A program made the translations under genes and the position numbers. DNA of 48,236 nt from DATDOO01 sp035293245 (lineage in GTDB: Bacteria > Pseudomonadota > Gammaproteobacteria > Methylococcales > Methylococcaceae). Position 1 is the stretch's first letter, and the number at the start of each line of letters is the position of its first letter. This document shows positions 17,148-25,198 of this stretch, piece after piece. Below the pieces are notes generated by a model, which had not been told where the DNA came from, ran no database searches, and saw only the letters and a list, made by a program, of their open reading frames with translations. Location: the NCBI GenBank assembly GCA_035293245.1, contig DATDOO010000383.1, positions 1 to 48,236 on the forward strand, read 5' to 3'.

Positions 17148-17591
17148 TCAGTTGACGGAAGGGGACGCCTGCTGCTGGAGATGCTGGGCGTAAAGGGCGT
17201 CGAAATTGACCGGCGCCAGCAACAAAGGGGGAAATCCGCCCTTGACCACCAGATCCGACACGGCTTCGCGGGCGTACGGGTAAAGCACGTTGAGACAGAA
17301 TATCCCCAGCATCGGCCCCACCTCCTCTTCGCCGAATCCCACCAGGGCGAAAATGCCCGCCTGGCAGACTTCGATCAGGTAAGCCGTCTTGTCTTCCAGC
17401 TTGACGGTGATCGTCACGGTCAAGCTCACTTCGTACAGATGCTCCTGAAGCGGCTGCGCGTTGCTGTTGAGTTGGAAATCCACCTTGGGATCCCACTTTT
17501 CGGTAAAAATGCGCGGGGCATTGGGCGATTCGAAGGAGATATCCTTCACGTAAAGTTTCTGGATGGCGAATTGCTTGTTCTCGTCGGCCAT
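17148..17591 (-). CDS. secB: Protein-export chaperone SecB
   Basis: SecB is a tetrameric cytosolic chaperone that keeps precursor proteins unfolded and delivers them to SecA. The ATG at 17591 gives 147 residues; the frame is open further upstream but the extension has no counterpart. Conserved blocks include FAIQKLYVKDISFESPNAP (9-27), LTVTITVKLEDKTAYLIEV, QAGIF and the C-terminal GGFPPLLLAPVNFDALY. It sits between the rhodanese and gpsA; the glutaredoxin gene grxC found between the first two in E. coli is absent. Confidence 0.96.
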   Translation of the reverse strand: MADENKQFAIQKLYVKDISFESPNAPRIFTEKWDPKVDFQLNSNAQPLQEHLYEVSLTVTITVKLEDKTAYLIEVCQAGIFALVGFGEEEVGPMLGIFCLNVLYPYAREAVSDLVVKGGFPPLLLAPVNFDALYAQHLQQQASPSVN

Positions 17592-17626
17592 GATGTCCAA
17601 GTCCTGTCTATAGGTGGGAAAGGAGG

Positions 17627-18061
17627 TTATTTGCCCTTCTTGCGGGTCACGGGCATTTTGGCTTCCTCCCACTCCATCATGCCGCCGGCCAGGTTATAAA
17701 CTCGCGTAAACCCATTCTGCTGGAGGATGGCGCAGGCATGCCCCGAACGCGTACCGGACTGGCAAGTCACGATGACCGGAGCATTCTTGTGGCCTTCCAG
17801 TTCCGCAACCCGTTCCTTGAGCTTGCCGAACGGAATGTAAACCGCACCCTCGATGTGACCCTTCGCGTATTCATCCGGTTCGCGCACGTCCAGCACCACC
17901 GAGTTTTCCTCGTTCATCAGCGTGACGGCGCCCGCCGCGCTGGTGTTGTTGTGGCGCCGGGTCAGTCCTTCGTAAAAGTCCTGGATCAGCAGCACGGCGG
18001 TGATTGCGATGCCGCTGACCAGAATGTAGTGATTCGAGGCAAATTCAAGGATTCGATCCAT
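17627..18061 (-). CDS. Membrane-anchored rhodanese (YibN-like sulfurtransferase)
   Basis: A 144-residue single-domain rhodanese with an N-terminal membrane helix (about 10-28, YILVSGIAITAVLLIQDFY). The active-site Cys100 lies in VTCQSGTRSG, and the LDVREPDEYAKGHIEGAVYI block (57-76) is typical. The catalytic loop is intact, so it probably transfers sulfane sulfur from a persulfide. The context matches yibN, upstream of secB. A BigR/SqrR-like repressor gene lies 75 bases upstream on the same strand, which makes sulfide or persulfide control plausible, though this is inference. If the helix is a simple anchor, the domain is most likely cytoplasmic. Confidence 0.9.
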   Translation of the reverse strand: MDRILEFASNHYILVSGIAITAVLLIQDFYEGLTRRHNNTSAAGAVTLMNEENSVVLDVREPDEYAKGHIEGAVYIPFGKLKERVAELEGHKNAPVIVTCQSGTRSGHACAILQQNGFTRVYNLAGGMMEWEEAKMPVTRKKGK

Positions 18062-18136
18062 AGCTCGTTCCGCTTGGGGTTGGAATAATCCGCTGGAGGG
18101 TGGTGAACGACGGAGAAGGTCCGTCGGGACGCGGTC

Positions 18137-18445
18137 TTAAGGATGTTGGCAGAAAACTTCCCGCATCATGCCGATGAGTTGAAGCGTGCGTTCGTCATCC
18201 ACATAATAATAAACGCGATTCGCGTCTTTTTTGCAGGCCAGTATTCCTTTTTCGCGGAGGATGGCCAGATGCTGGGAGACGTTGCTCTGGGTCGTACCGA
18301 CCTTGGCGACGATATCCTGCACGCTGACCGCGCTATTGCCCAACGTGCAGAGAATCTTCAGACGTAGCGGGTGCGCCATGGCCTTGAGACAGTGGGCGGC
18401 GCGGTTGATCTGTGCTTCGTCCGTGATGAGCGTCGTGGTTGACAT
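18137..18445 (-). CDS. ArsR/SmtB-family repressor, BigR/SqrR-like (persulfide sensor candidate)
   Basis: The ATG at 18445 gives 102 residues, a compact winged helix-turn-helix protein: AAHCLKAMAHPLRLKILCTL (about 17-36), recognition helix TTQSNVSQHLAILREKGIL (51-69), then the NRVYYYV wing. Metal ligand sets of ArsR or SmtB (CxC, or HxxxH in the last helix) are not present. Two cysteines, C33 in KILCTL and C99 in EVFCQHP, are 66 residues apart, the same spacing as the sensing cysteines of BigR (42/108) and SqrR (41/107). C19 and C71 are extra. I therefore lean to a sulfide/persulfide-responsive repressor. It is transcribed toward the rhodanese gene and divergent from gpmI. Confidence 0.85.
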   Translation of the reverse strand: MSTTTLITDEAQINRAAHCLKAMAHPLRLKILCTLGNSAVSVQDIVAKVGTTQSNVSQHLAILREKGILACKKDANRVYYYVDDERTLQLIGMMREVFCQHP

Positions 18446-18514
18446 GGATTTGTAACGGTTGCGGCGCCTATCGGCCAAATTAAGTCGCCTGGTAGCCAGC
18501 GACGGACGAACCAG

Positions 18515-18539
18515 ATAATTTGATAAAATAATTCATTAT
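18515..18539. promoter_or_regulatory. AT-rich imperfect inverted repeat, candidate ArsR-family operator
   Basis: ATAATTTGA (18515-18523) is mirrored by TCATTAT (18533-18539) with a nine-base AT spacer, in an otherwise GC-rich intergenic region between the repressor gene and gpmI. ArsR-family operators are typically AT-rich dyads with TGA...TCA arms. It lies 70 bases upstream of the repressor start, suggesting autoregulation and possibly control of the rhodanese. No binding evidence exists. Confidence 0.4.
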
Positions 18540-18604
18540 CGTTTTCACATAAAGTATTTGGGGATTTTCTTTTCCCGAATACCGACTTGCACGGGAGCCT
18601 ATCC

Positions 18605-20152
18605 TTGACCTTCACACCTCCAAAGCCGGTCCTCCTGCTGATTCTCGACGGATTCGGCTACAGCGAAAGCCCCGAGCACAACGCCGTCTTGATGGCCAGA
18701 ACGCCCGTGTGGGACGCCTTGTGGCGCGACTGGCCCCATACCCTGCTCGATTGCTCCGGCGCGGCCGTCGGACTGCCGGACGATCAGATGGGCAACTCCG
18801 AGGTCGGTCATCTCCACCTGGGATGCGGCCGGCTGCTGGCGCAGGAGCTGACCCGCATCAACAATGCGGTCCACGACGGCAGCTTTTACCGGAACGCCGT
18901 GCTCATCGGCGCCGCGGACCGCGCCAGGGAAAGCGGCACGGCGCTGCACATCATGGGGCTGCTTTCCCCCGGCGGCGTCCACAGCCACGAGGATCATCTC
19001 CTTGCGATGGTCGATCTGGCCATCCGCCGCGGCCTGGAACGCATATACATCCATGCCTTTCTGGACGGCCGCGACACGCCGCCCCGAAGCGCGGGCGAAT
19101 CCATCGCCAAATTCGAGGCGCGGCTCGCCGAACTGGGACACGGGCGCATCGCGACGTTGTCCGGCCGCTTCTACGCCATGGATCGCGACAAGCGCTGGGA
19201 CCGCGTGCAGCAAGCCTATGCCATGCTGGTGGACGGCCATGGCGCTTTCAGCGCCCCCAGTGCGGCGCAGGGGCTCGAAGCCGCTTACCAGCGGGGCGAG
19301 AACGACGAGTTCGTCCTGCCCACCACCATCGTCCCGCCAGGCACCCCAGCGGTGAAAATGGAAGACGGCGATGTGGTGGTGTTCATGAATTTCCGCGCCG
19401 ACCGCACCCGGGAACTGTCCCTCGCCTTGACTGCCGACCGGTTTGACGGCTTCGAGCGCGCGCGGGTCCCGCGTCTGGGGGATTATGTCACCCTCACCGA
19501 ATACCATCAGGACTTCGCCTTCCCGGTGGCCTTTCCGCCGGACAGCGTGGCCAACAGCCTGGGTGAACTGCTGTCCCGCCGGGGTCTCAAGCAATTGCGC
19601 CTCGCGGAGACGGAAAAGTACGCCCACGTCACTTTCTTCTTCAACGGCGGCATCGACACGCCGTTCGAGGGCGAGGAGCGCATTCTGGTGCCTTCCCCCA
19701 AGGTCAAGACTTACGATTTGCAACCGGAAATGAGCGCTCCGGAAGTCACGGACCATCTGGTCGCGGCCATCGAGGGCCGACAGTACGACGTGATCGTTTG
19801 CAACTACGCCAACGGCGACATGGTGGGACACACGGGAAATCTGGATGCGGCGATTCACGCGGTGGAAACTCTGGACGCGTGCCTGGGGCGGGTGCTGGAC
19901 GCGCTGAACAAGGTCGGCGGCGAACTGCTGCTGACCTCCGACCACGGCAACGCGGAGCAGATGGTCGATCCGGAATCCGGGCAAATGCACACCGCGCACA
20001 CCATGAACCCGGTACCCCTCGTGTACCGGGGACGCCCGGCGCAATTGGCGGACGGGGGCAACCTTGCCGATGTCGCACCTACCCTGCTGGCAGTGATGGG
20101 CATTCCTCAACCTTCGGAGATGACCGGCCGCTCCCTGCTGCTGAAAACCTGA
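18605..20152 (+). CDS. gpmI: 2,3-bisphosphoglycerate-independent phosphoglycerate mutase
   Basis: GpmI interconverts 3- and 2-phosphoglycerate with two Mn ions in glycolysis/gluconeogenesis. The TTG at 18605, eight bases after a GGGAG site, gives 515 residues (E. coli 514); another TTG at 18587 is possible but its site is poor. Asp14 in LILDGFG and the phosphorylated Ser65 in MGNSEVGH are present. So are HEDHL near 140, DGRDTPP near 163, MNFRADR near 270 and the C-terminal metal cluster VCNYANGDMVGHTGN and TSDHGNAEQM. Order and orientation (gpmI-envC-ctpA, divergent from rhodanese-secB-gpsA) follow the E. coli yib region. Confidence 0.96.
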   Translation: MTFTPPKPVLLLILDGFGYSESPEHNAVLMARTPVWDALWRDWPHTLLDCSGAAVGLPDDQMGNSEVGHLHLGCGRLLAQELTRINNAVHDGSFYRNAVLIGAADRARESGTALHIMGLLSPGGVHSHEDHLLAMVDLAIRRGLERIYIHAFLDGRDTPPRSAGESIAKFEARLAELGHGRIATLSGRFYAMDRDKRWDRVQQAYAMLVDGHGAFSAPSAAQGLEAAYQRGENDEFVLPTTIVPPGTPAVKMEDGDVVVFMNFRADRTRELSLALTADRFDGFERARVPRLGDYVTLTEYHQDFAFPVAFPPDSVANSLGELLSRRGLKQLRLAETEKYAHVTFFFNGGIDTPFEGEERILVPSPKVKTYDLQPEMSAPEVTDHLVAAIEGRQYDVIVCNYANGDMVGHTGNLDAAIHAVETLDACLGRVLDALNKVGGELLLTSDHGNAEQMVDPESGQMHTAHTMNPVPLVYRGRPAQLADGGNLADVAPTLLAVMGIPQPSEMTGRSLLLKT

Positions 20153-20162
20153 TACGCGGGCC

Positions 20163-21320
20163 ATGCGGCGCGGGAAACCGGCTGGGCTTGTCTTTCTCGC
20201 ATCGCTTTTTTTGAGTGGACCCGCTGCGGCTGCGCCCGACGACAAGGATCCGGCCGGCCAGATCCAGGCGCGCATCAGGGCCGTACGCGAGTCGCTCGGA
20301 CTGGATGAACGCCAGCAAAATTCCGTGCAGGGCGAACTGGCCGCCATTGAACGCCAGTACGGATCGATTTCGCAAAAGCTGCGGCTCCTGGACGACAAGA
20401 TTGCGGGGCAGCAGGACAGCCTGTCCGAGTTGCGCGAGCGGCGCGGGAAGATGCTGGAAGCCCTGGAGGAACAAACCCGGCTGCTCGAACGGCAAGTGCG
20501 GGCCGCATACAGCGGCGGACGGCAGGAATGGCTGAAACTGCTGTTCAACCAGGAGGATCCCGCACGGTCGAGCCGGATCCTGACGTATTATCACTACCTG
20601 AATCGCGATCGTCTGGCCAGCATGGCCAGTACGCGGCAAGCGGTGGCGCGGCTCGATGGAATCAGCGCGGAAATCGCCGCCGAGAATGCGCAACTGGAGC
20701 GCTTGCGTCAGGACGTTGCCGGCGAGCGCTCTCGGTTGGAATCCTTACGTCAGGCGCGCGAAACGGCCCTCGTCAGGCTGCGCCGGGACGTGTGGGACAA
20801 GCAGGGACAGGTAAGGGTGCTGGAAGACAACCTGCGTCGCTTGGAAAGGCTGGTCGCCAGCGTCGATCTCGCCCTGCAGGATCTCCCTGCCCCGCGTACC
20901 CGGAGTAAATCCGCCCGGCCGAAGCCGGTGGAAACCACCGACGGAGGTTTTTCCTGGCCTGTCGAAGGCGAAGTTACCCAACGCTTTGGCCAAAAGCGCC
21001 TGACCGGACGGTGGGATGGCGTGTTGATCAAGACCCGCGAAGGGGAGCCGGTGCGTGCGGCTTCGGCCGGGCGCGTGGTTTTTGCCGACTGGCTGCAGGG
21101 CTACGGGCTTTTGGCTATCATTGACCACGGGGACGGGTATATGTCGCTCTATGCCTTCAACCAAAGCCTTTACCGGAACGTCGGCGAAGCCGTACAGGCG
21201 GGAGACGTGATCTCGACTGTTGGACGTAGCGGCGGCCGGAATCAACCCGCCTTATATTTCGGTGTGCGTCACACCGGACAACCGATCGATCCGTTAAAAT
21301 GGTTGAAACGGCGGGGATGA
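20163..21320 (+). CDS. envC: Murein hydrolase activator EnvC (degenerate LytM)
   Basis: EnvC is recruited by FtsEX to the septum and activates the amidases AmiA/AmiB for daughter-cell separation. The 385-residue protein has a signal peptide at 1-23 (ending GPAAAA), long coiled coils at about 30-235 (ERQYGSISQKLRLLDDKI and similar heptads) and a C-terminal M23/LytM fold (about 265-385). The zinc ligands are missing: RWDGVLI replaces the HxGxD motif and SLYAFNQS replaces HxH, exactly as in EnvC, so it is an activator and not a peptidase. It starts 10 bases after gpmI. Confidence 0.94.
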   Translation: MRRGKPAGLVFLASLFLSGPAAAAPDDKDPAGQIQARIRAVRESLGLDERQQNSVQGELAAIERQYGSISQKLRLLDDKIAGQQDSLSELRERRGKMLEALEEQTRLLERQVRAAYSGGRQEWLKLLFNQEDPARSSRILTYYHYLNRDRLASMASTRQAVARLDGISAEIAAENAQLERLRQDVAGERSRLESLRQARETALVRLRRDVWDKQGQVRVLEDNLRRLERLVASVDLALQDLPAPRTRSKSARPKPVETTDGGFSWPVEGEVTQRFGQKRLTGRWDGVLIKTREGEPVRAASAGRVVFADWLQGYGLLAIIDHGDGYMSLYAFNQSLYRNVGEAVQAGDVISTVGRSGGRNQPALYFGVRHTGQPIDPLKWLKRRG

Positions 21321-21380
21321 TCCCGCCAGGCGTGGAATTTGTCCGCGACAGGCGTCAATTCGAAAATCGGAAACCTGCTA

Positions 21381-22718
21381 ATGAAACTGAATCGTCACGG
21401 CGTATTTACTCTGGGATTGGGCGTGGTATTGGGCGTGGGCGTGAGTGCCGCGGGCATGGCGCTCGCCGAACGCGAGACGCCGAAACCCGAGGCGCTGAAT
21501 TCCATCCCTTATGAAGACCTGCGCACCTTTTCCGAAATTTACGGTCGCGTGAGGCAGGATTATGTCGAACCGGTGAGCGACAGCAAGCTGCTCACGGATG
21601 CCATCCGCGGCATGTTGGCGGGGCTGGATCCGCACTCCACCTACCTGGACAGCGAGGAATACAACGAACTGAAAGTCGGCACGACCGGACAGTTCGGTGG
21701 TCTGGGCATCGAAGTCGGGATGGAAAACGGTTTCGTCAAGGTGATTTCGCCGATCGACGACACCCCCGCGCACAAGGCCGGCATCAAGGCCGGCGACCTC
21801 ATCGTCCGCCTGGACGATCAGCCGGTGAAAGGCATGACCTTGAATGAAGCCGTCAAGAAAATGCGCGGCCAGCCCGGAACGGACATCGTGCTGACCGTCG
21901 TGCGCGAAGGGGCGGAACAGCCGCTCAAGTTCAAGCTCACCCGCGACATCATCAAGGTCAAGAGCGTCAAGACGCGCCTCCTGGAGGAAGGCTACGCCTA
22001 CGTCCGCATTTCCAGTTTCCAGGCACAGACCGGCACGGCTCTCGTCGAGGCCATCGAGGAACTCAAGAAGAGCGGCACGCTGAAAGGCGTCGTGCTGGAT
22101 TTGCGCAACAACCCCGGCGGCGTTCTCAACGCGGCGGTTTCGGTCAGCGACGCCTTCCTCAAGGACGGGCTGATTGTTTACACGGAAGGCCGGGTGGAAG
22201 AAGCCAAGATGAAATTCAGCGCCAACCCCGACGACCTCCTCGACGGCGCGCCCATCGTGGTGCTCATCAACGCCGGCTCCGCCTCGGCGTCGGAAATCGT
22301 CGCCGGCGCCCTGCAGGACCAAAAGCGCGCCGTCATCATGGGCGAGAAGTCCTTCGGCAAAGGCTCGGTGCAGACCATCGTGCCCACCAGCAACGGCGGG
22401 GCGGTCAAAATGACCACCGCCCGGTATTACACCCCTTCAGGGCGTTCCATCCAGGCGGAGGGCATCGTCCCGGACGTGGCTCTGTCCAAGGTCAAGCTGG
22501 AAGCCATGGCGCAACCGGAATTCGACGCCCTCAAGGAAGCGGATTTGTCGCGGCATCTCACCAACGGCAAGGCGGAGAAGGCTCCCAAGAAGCCGGAGGA
22601 GAAGGAAACCGCCGGCAAAACCGAAGAACAACCCCTGGCTGTTACGGACTACCCATTGAGCGAGGCGCTCAACCTGCTGAAGGGAATCAACATCCTGAAA
22701 GGCTCGGCAAAGAACTGA
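21381..22718 (+). CDS. ctpA: Carboxy-terminal processing protease CtpA (S41 family)
   Basis: Periplasmic S41 peptidase with a Ser/Lys dyad that trims or degrades envelope proteins; in Pseudomonas CtpA acts on cell-wall cross-link hydrolases. The ATG at 21381 gives 445 residues with an N-terminal signal or anchor (GVFTLGLGVVLGVGVSAAG, 7-25). A PDZ domain covers about 105-190 (GLGIEVGMENGFVKVISPI). The peptidase core holds Ser302 in INAGSASASEI and Lys327 in SFGKGSVQT. The tail (about 390-425) is rich in Lys/Glu/Pro. It follows envC by 60 bases, a conserved pairing, and ends four bases from the convergent beta-glucosidase gene. Confidence 0.95.
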   Translation: MKLNRHGVFTLGLGVVLGVGVSAAGMALAERETPKPEALNSIPYEDLRTFSEIYGRVRQDYVEPVSDSKLLTDAIRGMLAGLDPHSTYLDSEEYNELKVGTTGQFGGLGIEVGMENGFVKVISPIDDTPAHKAGIKAGDLIVRLDDQPVKGMTLNEAVKKMRGQPGTDIVLTVVREGAEQPLKFKLTRDIIKVKSVKTRLLEEGYAYVRISSFQAQTGTALVEAIEELKKSGTLKGVVLDLRNNPGGVLNAAVSVSDAFLKDGLIVYTEGRVEEAKMKFSANPDDLLDGAPIVVLINAGSASASEIVAGALQDQKRAVIMGEKSFGKGSVQTIVPTSNGGAVKMTTARYYTPSGRSIQAEGIVPDVALSKVKLEAMAQPEFDALKEADLSRHLTNGKAEKAPKKPEEKETAGKTEEQPLAVTDYPLSEALNLLKGINILKGSAKN

Positions 22719-22722
22719 AGGC

Positions 22723-24069
22723 TTAGCGGCAGTTCCCGCCCCGGGCCGCGATGATTTCGCGGTAGAGGCGGGCGCTGTCCTTCGGGGTGCGCCGTTGCGT
22801 GGCGCGATCCACATGCACCAGGCCGAAGGTTCTCGCGTAGCCGTAGCTCCACTCGAAGTTGTCGAACAGCGACCAGGCGAAGTAGCCGCGCACGTCTGCG
22901 CCTTGCTGCATCGCCTCGTGCACCGCAGCAATGTGAGAACGCAGATAAGCGCCGCGGCGCGGGTCCGCCACCCGGTCTTCGACGGGCGCCGGGTCGTCAA
23001 AAGCCGCGCCGTTCTCGGTCACGTAGAGGGGAATGTCGCCGTAGCGCCGCTTCACCCACAGCAGGGATTCCGTGAGCCCCTGCGCGAATACCTCCCACTC
23101 CATCTGCGTGTATTCCGCATTCTCCTGGCGCTGCGGCGAGGCGGCCAGCGGAGACGCCTGCGGGTCGTGGCGGGTCACCGAGCGGGTGTAGTAATTGACC
23201 CCGAGAAAATCGAACGGCTCGCGCAGCAGTTTCAAATCCTCTTCCGCAAACCGCGGCCAGGCGGCGCCGAAAATCTCGCCCATTTCCTCCGGATACGCGC
23301 CGAGAAACAGCGGATCGAGGTATTGGCGATTCATGTAGGCATGGGCGCGCAGCATGGCGGTTTGGTCATGCGGCGAATCGCTGGCGGCGTGTTTCGGCTC
23401 CAGATTGACGACCAGACCAATCTGCCCGTGTCCATCGGCGCGGAACGCCTGCACCGCCCGCGCATGGGCACGGAGCAGGTTATGCGCCACGAGCGGGGTC
23501 TCGGTCAGCGACGCATGGCCCGGCGCATGCGTGCCGAGCAGATAGCCTTCGTGGGCCGCCACCCACGGCTCGTTGAGCGTCGCCCATAGGTTCACGCCGC
23601 CGCTCAATTCGCGAAACATCCGGTGGGCGTAATCGGCGAACCATTCCGCGCTGTCCCGATTCACCCAGCCGCCGCGATCGTCCAGCACCTGCGGCAAGTC
23701 CCAGTGATAGAGCGTCACGAGCGGCTCGATGCCCTGCCCGCGCAATTCTTCGATCAAGCGCCGGTAGAAATCCAGCCCCTGCGGGTTGATGCGCCCTTTT
23801 CCTTCCGGGAATACCCGCGCCCAGGCGATGCTGAAGCGGTAGGCATTGATTCCCAACGCTTTCATCAGGTGCACGTCGTCGCGAAAACGGCGGTAGTGGT
23901 CGCAGGCCACATCTCCCGTGTCGCCGTTCAGCACCTTGCCCGGCGTGTGGGAGAAGCGGTGCCATATGCTCGGCCCTGCGCCGTCGGCGAGGGGCGAGCC
24001 TTCCACTTGGTAGGCCGAAGTCGCCGCGCCCCAAAGAAAGCTTTCCGGAAACGATGAAGATGTGCTCAC
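22723..24069 (-). CDS. GH1 family beta-glucosidase
   Basis: Glycoside hydrolase of family 1 (448 residues, normal length) that hydrolyses beta-linked glucosides or galactosides with retention. The acid/base Glu167 is in ATLNEPW and the nucleophile Glu352 in YVTENGA. The N-terminal FPESFLWGAATSAYQVEG (7-24) is diagnostic, as is the C-terminal WSLFDNFEWSYGY. No signal peptide is visible, so it should be cytoplasmic. The GTG start overlaps the stop of the upstream ATPase gene by four bases (GTGA), so both are made from one message. It probably acts on an imported or internally made glycoside; the substrate cannot be read from sequence. Confidence 0.94.
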   Translation of the reverse strand: MSTSSSFPESFLWGAATSAYQVEGSPLADGAGPSIWHRFSHTPGKVLNGDTGDVACDHYRRFRDDVHLMKALGINAYRFSIAWARVFPEGKGRINPQGLDFYRRLIEELRGQGIEPLVTLYHWDLPQVLDDRGGWVNRDSAEWFADYAHRMFRELSGGVNLWATLNEPWVAAHEGYLLGTHAPGHASLTETPLVAHNLLRAHARAVQAFRADGHGQIGLVVNLEPKHAASDSPHDQTAMLRAHAYMNRQYLDPLFLGAYPEEMGEIFGAAWPRFAEEDLKLLREPFDFLGVNYYTRSVTRHDPQASPLAASPQRQENAEYTQMEWEVFAQGLTESLLWVKRRYGDIPLYVTENGAAFDDPAPVEDRVADPRRGAYLRSHIAAVHEAMQQGADVRGYFAWSLFDNFEWSYGYARTFGLVHVDRATQRRTPKDSARLYREIIAARGGNCR

Positions 24070-25154
24070 GCGGCCAAACCGTTGTCGTCGAACAGGTACA
24101 GCGCCCCGGCAGGCGCAGCGAGGTGGACATATTCGCCGGAAGCGAAGGAGCGCATCCCCTTGAGACGGGCGATGAGCGTGGCCTCCACCCCGCGCGGGCG
24201 GACGTAGAGCAGGGTTTCGTGGCCGAGAAACTCGATGTTGACCACCCGCGCGGGGAATGACCCGCCCTCCCCCGCTTCAGCCAAATGCAAAAGTTCCGGG
24301 CGGACACCGGCCATCAGCGCCCGCCCCTCCCGGTGGCTCCAGTTCTTTTCAGCGGGCAGCGGCAAGGCGTGCTCCCCCAGCCGGACGGCGAAGCCGCCGT
24401 CCGGCTGGGCCACAAGCTGCACCGGAAACAAGTTCATGGGTGGATTGCCAATGAAGCCGGCGACGAAACTATTGGCCGGTTGCGCATACAACTCGGCCGG
24501 CGCGGCCACCTGCTGCAAGCGCCCCTGATGGAACACCGCCACCCGCTGGCCGAGGGTCATGGCCTCGACCTGATCGTGGGTTACGTAAAGCATGGTCGCG
24601 CCCATGCGCCGCTGCAATTCGCCGATTTCGGCGCGCACCTGCACCCGCAGCTTGGCGTCGAGATTGGATAGGGGTTCGTCGAGCAGAAACACTGCCGGCT
24701 CGCGCACCAGCGCCCGTCCCATCGCCGCGCGCTGGCGCTGGCCGCCGGAAAGCTGCTTGGGATAACGGTCGAGCAGTTCGCCGAGATTCAGCACCCCGGC
24801 CGCCCAGTCCACCCGCTTGTTCCTGTCGACCGAGCGGAGACGGCGCATTTTCAGCGGGAATTCCAGGTTTTCCCGAACCGTAAAATGCGGATACAGCGCG
24901 TAGTCCTGGAACACCATGGCCACGTTGCGTCGCTGCGGCGGAACGCCGTTCATCGCTGCGCCGCCGATGCGCAACACCCCGGCGCTCGGCTCCTCCAGCC
25001 CGGCCACCATGCGCAAGGTCGTGGACTTGCCGCAACCGGAAGGCCCGACGCAGACCAGCAATTCGCCGTCGGCGACGTTCAGGTTCAGGTCGACGACGGC
25101 GCGCACCCCGTTCGGCCAGGTCTTATCGAGGTGCTGGCACTCGACCGAAGCCAT
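24066..25154 (-). CDS. Sugar ABC transporter ATPase (UgpC/MalK type), orphan
   Basis: A 362-residue ABC ATPase of the MalK/UgpC subfamily that powers uptake of sugars or glycerol derivatives. Walker A GPSGCGKST is at 37-45, the Q-loop at FQDYALYPH (82-90), the signature LSGGQRQR at 135-142, Walker B VFLLDEPLSNLD at 155-166 and the H-loop at YVTHDQVEAM near 189. The C-terminal half (about 235-362) is the regulatory TOBE/OB domain (FIGNPPMNLFPV, GVRPELLHLAEAG). No permease or binding-protein gene is next to it, so it may serve a transporter encoded elsewhere, as MsmX-type ATPases do. It overlaps the GH1 gene. Confidence 0.92.
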   Translation of the reverse strand: MASVECQHLDKTWPNGVRAVVDLNLNVADGELLVCVGPSGCGKSTTLRMVAGLEEPSAGVLRIGGAAMNGVPPQRRNVAMVFQDYALYPHFTVRENLEFPLKMRRLRSVDRNKRVDWAAGVLNLGELLDRYPKQLSGGQRQRAAMGRALVREPAVFLLDEPLSNLDAKLRVQVRAEIGELQRRMGATMLYVTHDQVEAMTLGQRVAVFHQGRLQQVAAPAELYAQPANSFVAGFIGNPPMNLFPVQLVAQPDGGFAVRLGEHALPLPAEKNWSHREGRALMAGVRPELLHLAEAGEGGSFPARVVNIEFLGHETLLYVRPRGVEATLIARLKGMRSFASGEYVHLAAPAGALYLFDDNGLAA

Positions 25155-25198
25155 TCAAGCACGGTCCACGGGTTCGTTGCTCCGCCAGGCCGCACGGC

